From Glebionis coronaria (lineage: Eukaryota; Streptophyta; Magnoliopsida; Asterales; Asteraceae), in assembly GCA_025667525.1 (NCBI GenBank), contig CM046877.1, positions 261,861,706 through 261,925,705 on the forward strand: a stretch of DNA of 64,000 nucleotides, given 5' to 3'. This document shows, in pieces, positions 47,201 to 58,268 of this stretch. Positions within the stretch are counted from its first letter, which is position 1; every line of letters starts with the position of its first letter. Position numbers and translations under genes: made by a program. Below the pieces are notes generated by a model, which was not told the origin of the DNA, did no database searches, and saw only the letters and a list, made by a program, of their open reading frames with translations.

Positions 47201-49807
47201 ACTTCTTGATGCGGGAATGATCTACCCTATCTCAGATTCACCATGGGTTAGTCCGGTCCATTGTGTGCCTAAGAAAGGCGAAATCACCGTTGTGCCCAAT
47301 GAAAACAACGAGTTGATTCCTACTCGTCTCGTTACAGGGTGGAGAGTTTGTATAGACTATCGCAAACTCAATGATGCTACGAGAAAGGATCATTTTCCCC
47401 TTCCTTTTATGGACCAAATGCTCGAACGTCTAGCGGGTAATGACTATTATTGCTTCTTAGACGGTTTCTCTGGGTATTTTCAAATTCCCATCGATCCTAA
47501 AGACCAAGAGAAAACCACATTCACTTGTCCTTATGGAACATTTGCTTACAAAAGAATGCCTTTCAGCTTATGCAATGCTCCCGGGACTTTCCAAAGGTGT
47601 ATGATGGCTATCTTCCATGACATGATTGAAGAAACTATGGAAGTCTTCATGGATGATTTCTCGGTCTATGGTAATTCTTTCTCTCATTGCCTTGCCAATT
47701 TAGAACGTATGCTCAAACGGTGTGAAGACACTCGTCTCGTTCTAAATTGGGAAAAATGCCATTTCATGGTAAAAGAGGGCATTGTGCTTGGACATAAAAT
47801 CTCAAAAGCCGGTCTTGAAGTGGACCGTGCTAAAGTTGATGTCATAGCTAAATTTCCTCCACCTTCAACCGTGAAGGGTGTGAGAAGTTTCCTTGGTCAT
47901 GCGGGCTTCTATCGTCGATTCATTCAAGATTTTTCTAAAATCGCTCGCCCGATGACCCACCTCAAAGAAAAAGATACTCCCTTTATCTTTTCTAAAGAGT
48001 GTATCGAATCTTTCAATCTTCTTAAGGATACGCTAACTAAGGCACCGGTCTTGGTCACCCCTAATTGGGAGCTACCTTTTGAATTGATGTGCGATGCTAG
48101 CGACTTTGATATTGGAGCGGTTTTGGGACAAAGAGTGAACAAACACTTCCAACCAATCCATTATGCTAGCAAGACAATGACGGGGGCTCAATTGCATTAT
48201 ACCACTACTGAAAAAGAGTTTTTAGCTGTAGTGTAGGCTTTTGAGAAATTCCGCCCCTATCTTGTTCTTTCCACCATAATCGTGTACATCGATCATTCCG
48301 CGTTGAAGTATTTGTTGACTAAACAAGATTCTAAGCCAAGACTTCTTCGTTGGGTTTTGCTCCTTCAAGAATTTAAAATTGAAATTCGTGACAAGAAGGG
48401 AGCCGAAAACCTAGTCGTGGATCATCTAAGTAGACTTGAGGATCCTTATCAAGGGGATCATCCGAATCAAGAGATCAACGACTCTTTTCCCCTCGAGGCC
48501 TTAATGTCTATCAATTCCAATCTTGATGACACCCTGTTGTTTGCGGACATTGCAAACTACTTAGCGGGTGGAATTCTCAAGGAAGGGTTAACGTCTCAAC
48601 AAAAGAAAATGTTCTTTAAAGACATTGAACACTATTTTTGGGACGACCCTTACCTCTTTAAACAATGTGCGGATCTTGTCATTCGTAGGTGTGTTGATGG
48701 GTCGGCAGCGTTACTAATCCTTGAAGCTTGCCATAAAGGACCCACTGGTGGTCACTTTGGTACCAACTACACCGCGAAGAAAGTTTTCGACTCTGGATTT
48801 TATTGGCCCACCATTTATCATGACGCTCATGACATGGTTAAACATTGTGATGCTTGCCAAAGACAAGGCAAGATCACACATAAAGATGAGATGCCTCAAA
48901 TTTTCATACAAGAATGTGAAATCTTTGACGTATGGGGCATCGACTTTATGGGGCCATTTCCATCATCCAAAGGGAACAAATACATCCTCGTAGCCGTTGA
49001 CTACATATCCAAATGGGTTGAAGCGAAGGCTCTCCCTACGAACGATGTGAGGGTGGTTGTGAACTTTTTGAAGCAGCTTTTTGATCGATTCGGTGTTCCT
49101 CGTGCTATCATCAGTGACCGGGGGACTCATTTTTGCAATGATTAATTTTCTAGAGTCATGGCTAAGTACGGTGTCAGTCATCGTCTTTCCACCGCTTATC
49201 ATCCCCAAACAAATGGGCAAGCCGAGATATCTAACCGTGGATTGAAGAGAATATTTGAGCGAATTGTGGGAGAGCATCGTGCCTTGTGGGCCGATAAGTT
49301 AGATGATGCTTTGTGGGCTTTCCGTACCGCCTATAAGACGCCGATAGGTTGCACTCCATATCGTCTTGTGTACGGGAAGGCATGCCACCTCCCAATTGAG
49401 TTGGAACATAAGGCGTACTGGGCCAATTTTGACATCAACAAAGCCGGTGATCTTTGGAAGATTCAACTCAACGAGCTAAATGAACTGAGGAATGAAGCTT
49501 ATGAGAATTCATTGATCTACAAGGAGAAAACCAAGATCATCCATGATGCTAGGATTAAGAACCGAGAGTTCCACGTTGGTGATCAAGTTTTACTCTTTAA
49601 CTCTCGGTTGAAGATCTTCTCGGGCAAGCTGAAGAGCCGTTGGTCTGGTCCATTCGCCGTCGCCAAAGTTTTCCCTTACGGCACATTGAGCTTTCTCTGC
49701 CAAATGGGCCTAATTTTAAAGTGAATGGCCAGCGTGTGAAGCTGTACTTTGGTGAGGACATCTCTCATGAGATGATTCCATCCCTCACCATGTTTCCCTT
49801 GAATTAG
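44238..49807 (+). pseudogene. gag-pol polyprotein of element D with eight premature stops
   Basis: One frame runs from ATG 44238 (basic MRTRARKKK start) to about 49690. Domains are: Athila gag (P-F-S-L-E-G-Q-A, F-F-P-P-S-R-T); CX2CX3HX4C knuckle near 45105-45143; D-L-G-A protease near 46220; F-M-D-D reverse transcriptase near 47650; RNase H C-D-A-S near 48090; and integrase with H...H...CX2C and an intact first Asp (G-I-D-F-M-G-P), S-D-R-G-T and the Glu in A-E-I-S-N. Stops are TAA 44496, TGA 45573, TGA 46119, TGA 46185, TAA 46245, TAG 47190, TAG 48234 and TAA 49143 (first bases). A two-base loss near 49687 shifts the last ~40 codons, whose original stop is TAG 49805-49807. An 18-base G run lies in gag. 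The 164 bases before 44238 are an A-rich leader. Confidence 0.93.
44864..44881. repeat. homopolymer run of 18 G in gag of element D
   Basis: Encodes six Gly where A has A-A-G-G-N; the length happens to preserve the frame. It could also be an assembly error, since long G runs are hard to sequence. Confidence 0.9.
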
Positions 49808-51845
49808 TTCTGGGTCGAGTCAGGCTCGTGAATCGGTTAACAAAAACAAGCGCTTCTCGGGAGGCAACCAGTTTCTCTATCCTTTATCGTTTTCATAATA
49901 AGTGTAGGGGGAGCCCCGTATGTGTTTGTTGTCTTGTTTCTTTTGGTGTGCAGGTATTAAAAGCTTCAAAGAGCACTTTTGATGACATTTGACAACTGTG
50001 ATCCCGTGTACCCGTCTTCCCGGTTCTATCTTAAACTGTCGTGATTCAATATTTCATATCTTATATGTTCACATTGAAATCACAATAGTTGTCCTTTCCT
50101 TAGCAAGATTTAAACAACGTGCACAATGTCCTAAGTGTAGGGGAGTTTACTCCTACATGCTTAAACATTGAGGACAATGTTTATATCAAGTGTAGGGGGA
50201 CTTCTATCGATATAAGTGGTCTTTTCCATGAATTTGCCCTCATTTTAACCGGAAAATTTGATTTTTCGACATTTTTCAAAATTTTTAATCTATTTTGGCC
50301 TTGTAGTTTTCCTTTGTTATCGTTATTTTCTTTCTTTGCTAAAATAAATTTTTGAATAAAGTGGTTTTAATTTTTCAACGTCGTGAATCTTTTGACTCAA
50401 CCCGAGTTTACTTATCTAAGTTTACTCTAGCTATTATCCTTAACGTGTTTAAGTCAAGTTTTGCTAGGCTTTTATATAGGGAACTTTAAAACGTGAAAGT
50501 CTTAACTCTCACGGGTTAAGAACAAGAACTTTTCACAAGTTTCTATAATTGATCCTTGAAAGTCGTTTATCAAAGGAACTGTAAAATGCGAATTCTAAAC
50601 TTTAAAAAGTCTAAGAATTTGCAAGATCCTATAGATGACTTGAAAACCCAAAACTTTGATTTAATTGGCTAAGCATCCACGAGTCTCATTCCTTGAGATT
50701 TTAAATTGTGGAGAACGAGAGATGATAGAGTCAATTATAAGTTTGGTATTATTTCATGAATTTATGTGAGCTGATTATAAGATTTTTCTCCCATCGCTTG
50801 TTAATAAATTTAATTGCAATAAGTAAGGTTGTACGATTTGAAAAGTTACTTAGCTTCTAGCACAAGATCGTTTAAAAGTTGCTCGGTATTAATTAGAGTT
50901 CATATCCAAGGCATAAATTATTGAAGCGGATGCGAAGATTGGCTAGTCCGAAAAGGTCCTAACAAGACATGAGGGCTACATTTTTGTTGCTAAAGATCCA
51001 AAGTGATGTGAAGAATCATTTATCGAAAATCAATATGAAGGATCGAGACACACGACGAAATGCAAATACTCCCCTAAAGATCATGTAGAAGTCTATCCAA
51101 AAAGTCCCTAACAAGGTATGAGGATAAATAGATCCAAGTCCTAAAAGGAGGCGGATCGTTGTATATCAAAGTCCAAAATAAAGTTTGGAGAAAAATGAAG
51201 AAGCCGTGGTCCAAATTTGAAGAATCTCTCAAAAACTTCAAGTGAAGAAATTCATATTATGAAGAGAAGAACATAATTTCAAGAACTTCTCTCAAAGATT
51301 CGAAGTATGAAGTCGCTGCCAAATATCGGTCCGAGAAAGGTCTCAAATCGTGAAGCGAGTTATGCCAAGATATGAACTTTAAGAGGTCCCGAGAAGCAGT
51401 TTTAAAAGATTTTGTCTTTAGATAACTGTTGATTAAATCATCCTACTTTATTTTCAGCCTAAATAAACTATCTAAATAAGTCAAACAATGCATCCTCGTG
51501 ATCATTCGAGACAATCATAAAATATAAGAGATACACCTAGGAATAAGGGAGTCTAAGTGAATAATTGGGCCACATGAGTTCGTGTTAGTTTGCTAACTTA
51601 TAATAACAATGATCTCGTTTTTGAGCTTGGTATGGGTAACGTGAAACTTGAGGATGATGAACATTCACGAAGGCCAAAACCCCAATGTAAGTCTTTGATT
51701 TCTTTACTTATTTTGTACATATTTCTATCTTTTTAATTTCCTTAAAGTTTAGTATTTAATAGAGGCCAAGGTGGGTTATCTATGATGAGAAATGTAATCT
51801 GTGCTTTGAAATTAATGCATTGCATGAGGGCATTGCAATGGTCAG
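49808..51845 (+). other. non-coding tail of element D
   Basis: Two kilobases between pol and the polypurine tract with no supportable ORF or env gene. Blocks are shared with G: GGCTAAGCATCCAC plus GTCTCATT near 50668 (61383 in G), the ATTTTAAATT...GAGAATG/GAGAACG block, GCTTGGTATGGG near 51625 (62318 in G) and GCATTGCATGAGG near 51818 (62584 in G). Confidence 0.8.
50134..50200 (+). other. palindrome between two polypurine tracts, element D
   Basis: ACATTGAGGACAATGT (50165-50180) between AGTGTAGGGGAG (50134-50145) and AGTGTAGGGGGA (50189-50200). Equivalent to modules in A and G. Confidence 0.8.
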
Positions 51846-51857
51846 GTGTAGGGGATT
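51846..51857 (+). other. polypurine tract of element D
   Basis: GTGTAGGGGATT directly before the 3' LTR; very like the two internal tracts at 50134 and 50189. Confidence 0.85.
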
Positions 51858-52295
51858 TAATAAGTGTGAAAACACTTATCCTTTTACCACTTACTTCCAA
51901 TAATAACAAGACCAAAACGTGTATTTTATGTCGTAAAAGTCGGAATTATGCGTGGTTTGTGTTTTTATTGTGTTTCAGGATAAAAATATGAAAAAGGAAG
52001 AAAACACGAGCTATCACGAGCTTTTATCGAAGAAAACGAGAAAAGAAGAAGTCAAAAGATCAAGAGTGTAAAAAGAACGAAAGTCCAAAGCCTATTTTGA
52101 AGATTTATCGAAGAAAAAGTCTAAAGACGGAAGTTTAATGAAGTCGAAGAACTCAAGTCTAATAGAAGAGGAAAACTATAAGACAAGTTCAAATTTATAT
52201 CGACAAATCTCGAGACGACGTCGAGAAAGACAAAGAATTTTAATCGAGTCGAGATGAAAAGAAAGAAGGAAGCAACACATGCACTCCCCACCTCC

Positions 52296-52324
52296 TATAT
52301 ATACCTTCCTAATGACACATTAGG
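52296..52324 (+). promoter_or_regulatory. TATA box and adjoining hairpin in the D LTR
   Basis: TATATATA (52296-52303) is followed by CCTAATG-ACA-CATTAGG (52308-52324), a perfect 7-base inverted repeat. About 50 bases further is GAGAGAAAGT-GTTTA-ACTTTCTCTC (52376-52400), a 10-base inverted repeat probably in the transcribed leader. All are conserved in the 5' LTR (42867-42971). Confidence 0.6.
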
Positions 52325-52906
52325 AGGGTGTTAGTTAATTAGTTCATTTTTAGTTTTAGTAGTTTAGTTTTTAGAGAGAGAAAGTGTTTAACTTTCTCTC
52401 ACTAGGAAAATTTCATCTTTTATTTTTCTTTCTTGTTTGAATCAAATCTTTACTTTTAAAAAGTTTAATCTTGTTTTAATTTCATCTTATTCTACCTTTC
52501 TTGTTTTTAATTTTGATCTTGATTAGTGATAATCTTTGATTTTGTTTCATCTTGATGCTTATGTGATTAAAAAGTTTATCTTTTTATTCATATCTATGTT
52601 TTTATACAGCTTGAGCTTTGAGCTTATCATGCTTATTGGCTTATTTTGTATTTAGCTTATTTACTTTTAAAGTTTTCTTAAAAGTCTTTGTCTTTTTAAA
52701 GTTTGATTTAAAAGTTTTGCTTATTTAAAGTTTTGAAAAGTTTTTATTCGTGCTTATTTAGTTTGTTTCATTATAGATTTGATAAAGTTTTGGTTTGAGC
52801 TTATTAAAACATAGCTTATTTGTTTAGGTTATTTCGAATCACATTCCATCGGAAAGGGGAAACCCTTTTTCCGACCATACATTTCGACAGGGGTACTTTT
52901 GAGAGT

Positions 52907-53162
52907 ATTCCGATCAGCTCCACTATTATTCCGATCACGGGGGGAATTATTTTGATATTCGGATAGCTTTGGATTTACAGTATTCCGATCATTTTCCTTT
53001 TTATACATTCCGATAAGACTGTATTCCGACGGGGATTCCGATCTGGATTCCGACGGGTGTGTTTCTACTCATTCCGATTGATATTCCGACTAGCATTCCG
53101 ACATTTTGATTCCGATGGGCTTTCCTTTGACATATTTCGACGGGATTCCGATTACATTCCGA
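52907..53162. repeat. ATTCCGA heptamer array in the D 3' LTR
   Basis: Thirteen exact ATTCCGA words; shorter than the 5' LTR array because of a deletion of about 50 bases after 52938. Confidence 0.87.
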
Positions 53163-53435
53163 TGGGTTTCAGTTTTGTTTTTATAAAGTTTTAAATTTTC
53201 AATTTACCTTCAAGTTTTTAATCATTTATTTTGAACTCGTAATTTTAGTTTATTTTTTTAAAAGCTTTTATTTTACTCAACAACATTTTCATATTTGCTT
53301 TTAGTTTAAAATAGATAATCAAACCATTTTATTTTCCACTAAGAACGACTGAGTCGTACTCTTAACTAGTAATCAATTCGAAAAGATTGGAATCAACGAA
53401 CTTTTTTAACTAAGTAAAATCTAGTTATTAAAGAT

Positions 53436-55776
53436 CTAACCGTCCTTTAGAGCTTGGTGTAGTGTTTGTCTTGAAACTACTCCGTTTATATTTACAAAGC
53501 TCACAAGAAGAACAAAGATGATCTTTGATTAATTCCAAGTTAGGAAGGCCTCTGGCAATATCTTTCTTGGAAAGCAAGTTGATGGTATCAAAATTAAGTT
53601 GAGATAGCCGTTGATGCCATAACCATGCTTGAGTCGTTGACGCTTTAGCCATGAAGCAAATTGGAGTTGAGGAAGTTGTGTCTTGAAGTGAAATTTTGTA
53701 AAGATTTGTACACCGTGAACCGGTGAGTAAATCATTCCCATCATAATCACGAACAAAACATGTCTTCTTTCTAAATGCAACCTCTAAATCTGCATCACGA
53801 AATTGACCAACCGAGAAAAGATTGTGATTGATCCCTTCGACGTAGTATACCCGTTTGATTGTGATATTCCCCTGAACCAAATCTTTGTAACCTAGGATCG
53901 GTGAAAATTGATCATTTCCGAATCGGACCATACCCATGAACTTCTCCACGAAGTTAATTAGAAGCATAAGATTCTCCGTCATGTGCTTGGTGCACCCGGA
54001 GTCCAGTATGAAGAGAATTTTCTCGATCACCTGCAGAAGAATTAGAACACGATGGAGCATTTGCTAAATTGGATTCCATGTTAGTTGTGATTTCTGAATC
54101 ATTAGTTTCCCTAGTTGTAACACTTAAAGGCACACTAACGCTCGTTTTCACGTTTTCGTTCCTAACCTTAGGCACCCATTTATATCCTGGAGGACATTGA
54201 TTAGCAAACCACCATTTCCAAAACTTGCTAGCAGACTCATATAATTCCCTAATTCTGCTTCTAGGCTTCTTAGGAGTGGAGTCTGATGCAATATTTTTCT
54301 TAGGAGGGGTTGCACCATAATGGTTCACTTTGCGCTTGGGTTTACTAGCACTAATAGGCAACGCAACTTGCTTCTTAGTTCTAGTATCTACGCCTTTGAA
54401 TTTATTCGAAGCACACATAAAATGATTAGAATTAGCACATTTTCCATATTTCACACACACAAACTTAACATTCAAAGCATTCAAAGTCGAATCATTCAAA
54501 TCGTACATTGCATGCGATTACCGACGTTTTATTCTTAGAAACATTTAAAATCCTAGGGTGGTCTTATACTTTCTTCATCTTACCTTGACTCTTGTTTTGC
54601 CAAACCTTTTCATTCATTCGAGTGCTCTTAAGCTGAGGCCGGCTAACACTAGCAGTGGGGACTACTCCTGTAGTAAAAGACATACGTCTATTTGTGTTTC
54701 TAGAAGTCTGAGACGATTGACTTTCATTGTTGTGTGTGGGTTTAGTGACCAATCTATACATCCCCAGTTTAATCACATTTGTGTTCTTAAGGGTTTGTGC
54801 TCGAATGTCGGTTTTGGGACTACGCTATCGTAACCTATCCTTCCCATCCATCTTGGGGGCAAACCCAGATTTTGCAAATGAAGAATTGGAGAAAACAGAT
54901 GGTTTTCCCAAGACAGAGGATTTAGTCGCTTTATACGCATTGGGTTGTCTAACAACAGGTTTATTAACTCTAGGTTCCATAATGTTCCCACCCATCTTAG
55001 CAACGAGTTTCTTCAACTCTTCGATTGCTATGTCTTTTTCTTGTAACTGAGCTTTCAAATCTGTAATTTCCATATACTTTTCATTCATTTGTTGAAACGT
55101 TTTGGAAAGTTTTTCTTGCAAGTTATTATCATGTGGAAAACTACCAACGTCCTTTTGCAAATAAAGTTCAAGAGAATGACAATGTTTTTGAAGTAAATCA
55201 GTTTTGTGTTGTAGTAACTCAATAGCCTTTTTGTCAACATTTTCTTTACATTTCAAAAGCCCAATTTCAAGCCGTTCACACTCTTTGACTTGATCAAGAT
55301 ATTTGCATGCAACATCAAAAAATTCGTCTATATCAGCACAAGATTGAAGAGTAACACACAAAATATCTTTGGAGAGACATTCTTCTAAGAGTAGATCATA
55401 TTCGTTTGAAAAATCTGATTTGTGAGTTTGAAGTTCATCAATTTCTTTTTCAAGAGACTCAACGTATTTCAGATCAACAAACATTTCTTCCCGAATGAAG
55501 CCTTCAAATTCAAGAACGGTTTCTTTTATTATCTTTGTATTCGGTATTAAAAGTTCCTTCACAAGCACAGTTATATCATGATGAGTCTCTTTTTTCCACT
55601 TATCATTTTCACATTTTTGCCAATCTCTTTTGACGATGGATTGAACATTATCAATGTGATGTTTAAGAATACCAAGTGTTTTTCGACTTTTGCTTTTAGA
55701 AACATCAAGAGGCAAATATTTAATATACTTAAAACATTTGATTTCTTAGTGGCAAAAATTTTCTTCCACTGAATTT
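53436..55776 (-). pseudogene. Element E fragment 3: copia gag C-terminus, protease, gag-pre-integrase (broken)
   Basis: Read right to left on the minus strand: a long, Glu/Lys/Leu-rich coiled coil (55715-54990) of the kind found in the gag of large copia elements; a basic Asn/Ser/Thr linker; a degenerate Cys/His stretch (C-V-K-Y-G-K-C...H-F-M-C); W-K-W-W and P-G-Y-K-W-V-P; protease L-D-S-G-C-T-K-H-M (near 54000); V-R-F-G-N-D; the gag-pre-integrase domain with H-N-L-F-S-V-G-Q-F; and an integrase zinc region ending C-S-S-C-E. TAG near 54825 and frameshifts near 54530 and 54030 break it. The N-terminal part of gag is missing: sequence stops at the edge of element F. Fragment 2 continues it beyond element D. 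Confidence 0.9.
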
Positions 55777-56332
55777 GAAATTGTGTATAATTGAAGTTCG
55801 TTTTCTTAGTTCTTAACCAACTGAAAGTCCTAACAAAATCGGGTTTATAATCGTTTTTGGTTGGTAGGGTTATTTGGCTTTTCTATGTCTAATTGAACAA
55901 TCAAGTAAAAATTGAAAAATATAACTACGTAACCGTAAAACAATTAGTCAATTACCAAATCTTTATTCAAGTAAGGACAAAATTGTAAACTATGAAAGTA
56001 AAGTGCTTAAAATGTAAATTCTTAAAACTAAAATGCTTGAAATGTAAATTCTGTTAACTAAAAGGACCAACTATGCAAATATAACAAACTAGTAACTAAA
56101 TTGTAACAATATTGAAAACTAATTAACTAAAAATGTAAAGCTTTGAAAATACAATGAATGAATTAGTGCAAACCCTAGATTAGTGCAAGTTTACCCTATA
56201 ATGAAAACAGCTAACACTTGAGGGACTAAAATGCAATTAAAGGTAACATTTTATCAAAAACGGGCAAAAATGTTCAATAAGCTCGTTTAAGCTATTCAAT
56301 GAACCAAATAAGCTCTAGTAACTTGCAAAAGG
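55777..56332 (-). repeat. truncated 3' LTR of element F
   Basis: Matches 58269 to about 58830. Homology ends at AAACC (56332), where gag sequence takes over. Confidence 0.9.
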
Positions 56333-57493
56333 TTTATTAACATAGTTTTGAGACTTATAAGAAAGGTTATTTTGATTGATGTTGGGTTTGAAATGATCAC
56401 GATGTTCCTCTTGATAAGCATAACACTCCCCTTGATAACCTTGCACCTTATCACATTGTTGATAGGAATGAGGATCTCCACAAGTCTCACATGAAAGGGT
56501 AATGGCATGCACATCATTTGTGGAATGATTTCCCATAGAAAGCTTTATAAAGTCATTCATCATTGTTTCTTGCATCTTTTGAGTGTTTTGCATGATTGTT
56601 TTATTTTCCTTTTGAGCTTGAGTCAATGCTTGAATGCATGAAATGAGTTGAGTCTCCAATGGTTTAGAACCTCCTTCTTGAATGACATGTACTCTTTCAT
56701 CAAATTGTGTGTTGATTTGCACCATTGCTTTGGTCTCAATAATATCCCAAGCCTCTTAAATGGATTTAAGAAGAATATTTCCTCTCGCGGAAGCATTGAG
56801 TGAGTCTTGGTGATGAGGTTTAAGGCCATTGTAGAAAGTATTGATTGGGTGAACTTCATCCAATCCATGGTTAGGGCATCTCCTCAATAACTCTCTATAC
56901 TCCTCCCAAGCATCACTAAATGTTTGACTAGGTTTTTGTTGGAAGCCTATAATTAAGTTCCTCAAAGCCGTGGTCTTAGATGGGGGAAAGAACTTGTTTA
57001 AAAACTTGGTAGTGAAACCATCCCATGTGGTAATACTCTCGGGTGGTTGTGTATCTAACCAATGCTTAGCCAGACCCTCTAGTGAAAATTGTACCAATAT
57101 CAACTTAATGGCATCATGGGGAACTCCATTGTACTTAATGGTATTGCAAAGAGCAAGAAATCTCTTAAGGTGATCATGAGGATTATCATTCTTGTTCCCA
57201 TAAAAAGGTGTGTTTGAAACCAAGTTAATCATGGATGTTTTTAGCTCAAATGTGTTAGCAGGAATATCGGGTATCTTGATAGCATCGGCATATCCGTGCA
57301 CATTGGATTGCAATTGCTGCATCAATGATCGAGTATCAACTCCGGCCATGGCTTCTTGTTGTGGATGAATCAAAGCATGATTCTCGGGATCGGCTTGATG
57401 GACGGTGGTGTTCCTACTCTTTCTCTTTTTCTTCATTTTCGGAGGAAGGCGTTGTACACCAATCGGTATTTGTGCACGCCCGCGAGTGAGCAT
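56315..57493 (-). pseudogene. gag of element F, one stop, C-terminus fused to LTR
   Basis: Athila gag with M-L-T-R-G start, N-P-H-D-H-L-K-R-F, F-S-L-E-G-L-A-K-H-W-L, F-F-P-P-S-K-T and a knuckle C-E-T-C-G-D-P-H-S-Y-Q-Q-C (CX2CX3HX4C, as in A and D). The frame is open apart from TAA at 56756-56758. Its present stop, TAG at 56315-56317, lies inside LTR sequence, so the last residues are LTR-derived and the protease and pol that should follow are deleted. The start at 57493 is preferred over 57502 by comparison with A. Confidence 0.9.
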
Positions 57494-58248
57494 GCAACTC
57501 AATACGAGGAATGAGAGAGAAGCTCTCGTGTGACTTTGAAGAGAAAAGGATTATCCTCTTCGAGTTTCAATATGAAATATCCACAAGAAAATAAAAATAT
57601 ACGTATGTACTACTTGGGTGCAAGACCCCCAATGAAGCCTTCCTTCTTAGAATACTCACAAGTGAATGGGGGGTTAGGTGGCGCGAAGAACTTAAGTACC
57701 TATTGACCCTTAGATGGCATTTTATAGCACATCGCCTTTCTATTCACTTAATTGTTTGTATTCTTCGAATTGTTGCTTATTGGAAGTATTTATCTATTCT
57801 TGCTTTATTTTGTTTGATCGATACGTGTGTCAAGGACCGGAACGCCCCTCAACACGGTGTATTGCATTGGCAATACTTATGGAGAATATGTGTGTTGGTT
57901 GTTCTTATACGTATACGTATTTACTAATAATAATATATGGAAAATATTTTTGTATTTATGAGTTTTCTAGAGAAAATACTATATGTACATAAAAACCGAA
58001 AGAATCCAATAATATATATTTTTGGGTGCAATCACTTAGGAAAAAGATTACTTTTTGGATTTTTTAATTTGTTTAGTCAATTCTTTAGGAAAAGAATTGT
58101 TTTTGTTATTTTTTAGTTTTTATGTATTTTGATATTTTTGATTTTTTTATTGTTTTTGATTTATGATACGTAAAAATAACGTTCACTAGGTGAACGGATC
58201 TCAAAAGTCAATGAAAACCGTCAATCGATAGTCTCTCGTAAAGTCAAA
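57494..58248 (-). other. 5' leader of element F
   Basis: About 750 bases between primer site and gag; no convincing ORF. The small plus-strand ORFs near 57703-57992 are antisense and unsupported. Confidence 0.6.
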
Positions 58249-58266
58249 GAACCGGTAGCGGCGCCA
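58249..58266 (-). other. primer binding site of element F (tRNA-Asp type)
   Basis: The minus strand reads TGGCGCCGCTACCGGTTC, matching the Athila site through the first ten bases and again in CCGG. Confidence 0.88.
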
Positions 58267-58268
58267 TT

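Larger units (their letters stand above)
20996..53430 (+). mobile_element. Element D: Athila-like Ty3 element carrying nested C and B
   Basis: Plus-strand element of about 11.0 kb once nested element C and its duplicated 5 bases are removed. It has a 5' LTR (20996-21435 plus 42869-44053), a decayed primer site, gag-pol (44238-49807), a 2 kb non-coding tail, a polypurine tract and a 3' LTR (51858-53430). Its LTR ends are TAATAA...TTATTA instead of TG...CA, in both copies. The flanking AAGAT duplication is perfect. It is inserted in copia element E, opposite to it in orientation. Eight premature stops show it has long been inactive. Confidence 0.93.
51858..53430 (+). repeat. 3' LTR of element D (1573 bp)
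   Basis: Starts TAATAAG and ends GTTATTA, like the 5' LTR. It is uninterrupted, so it shows the empty site of element C at 52293-52305. Confidence 0.95.

Noticed and set aside
55578..55772. Plus-strand ORF opposite the copia coiled coil
   Set aside because: Antisense shadow of the gag frame.
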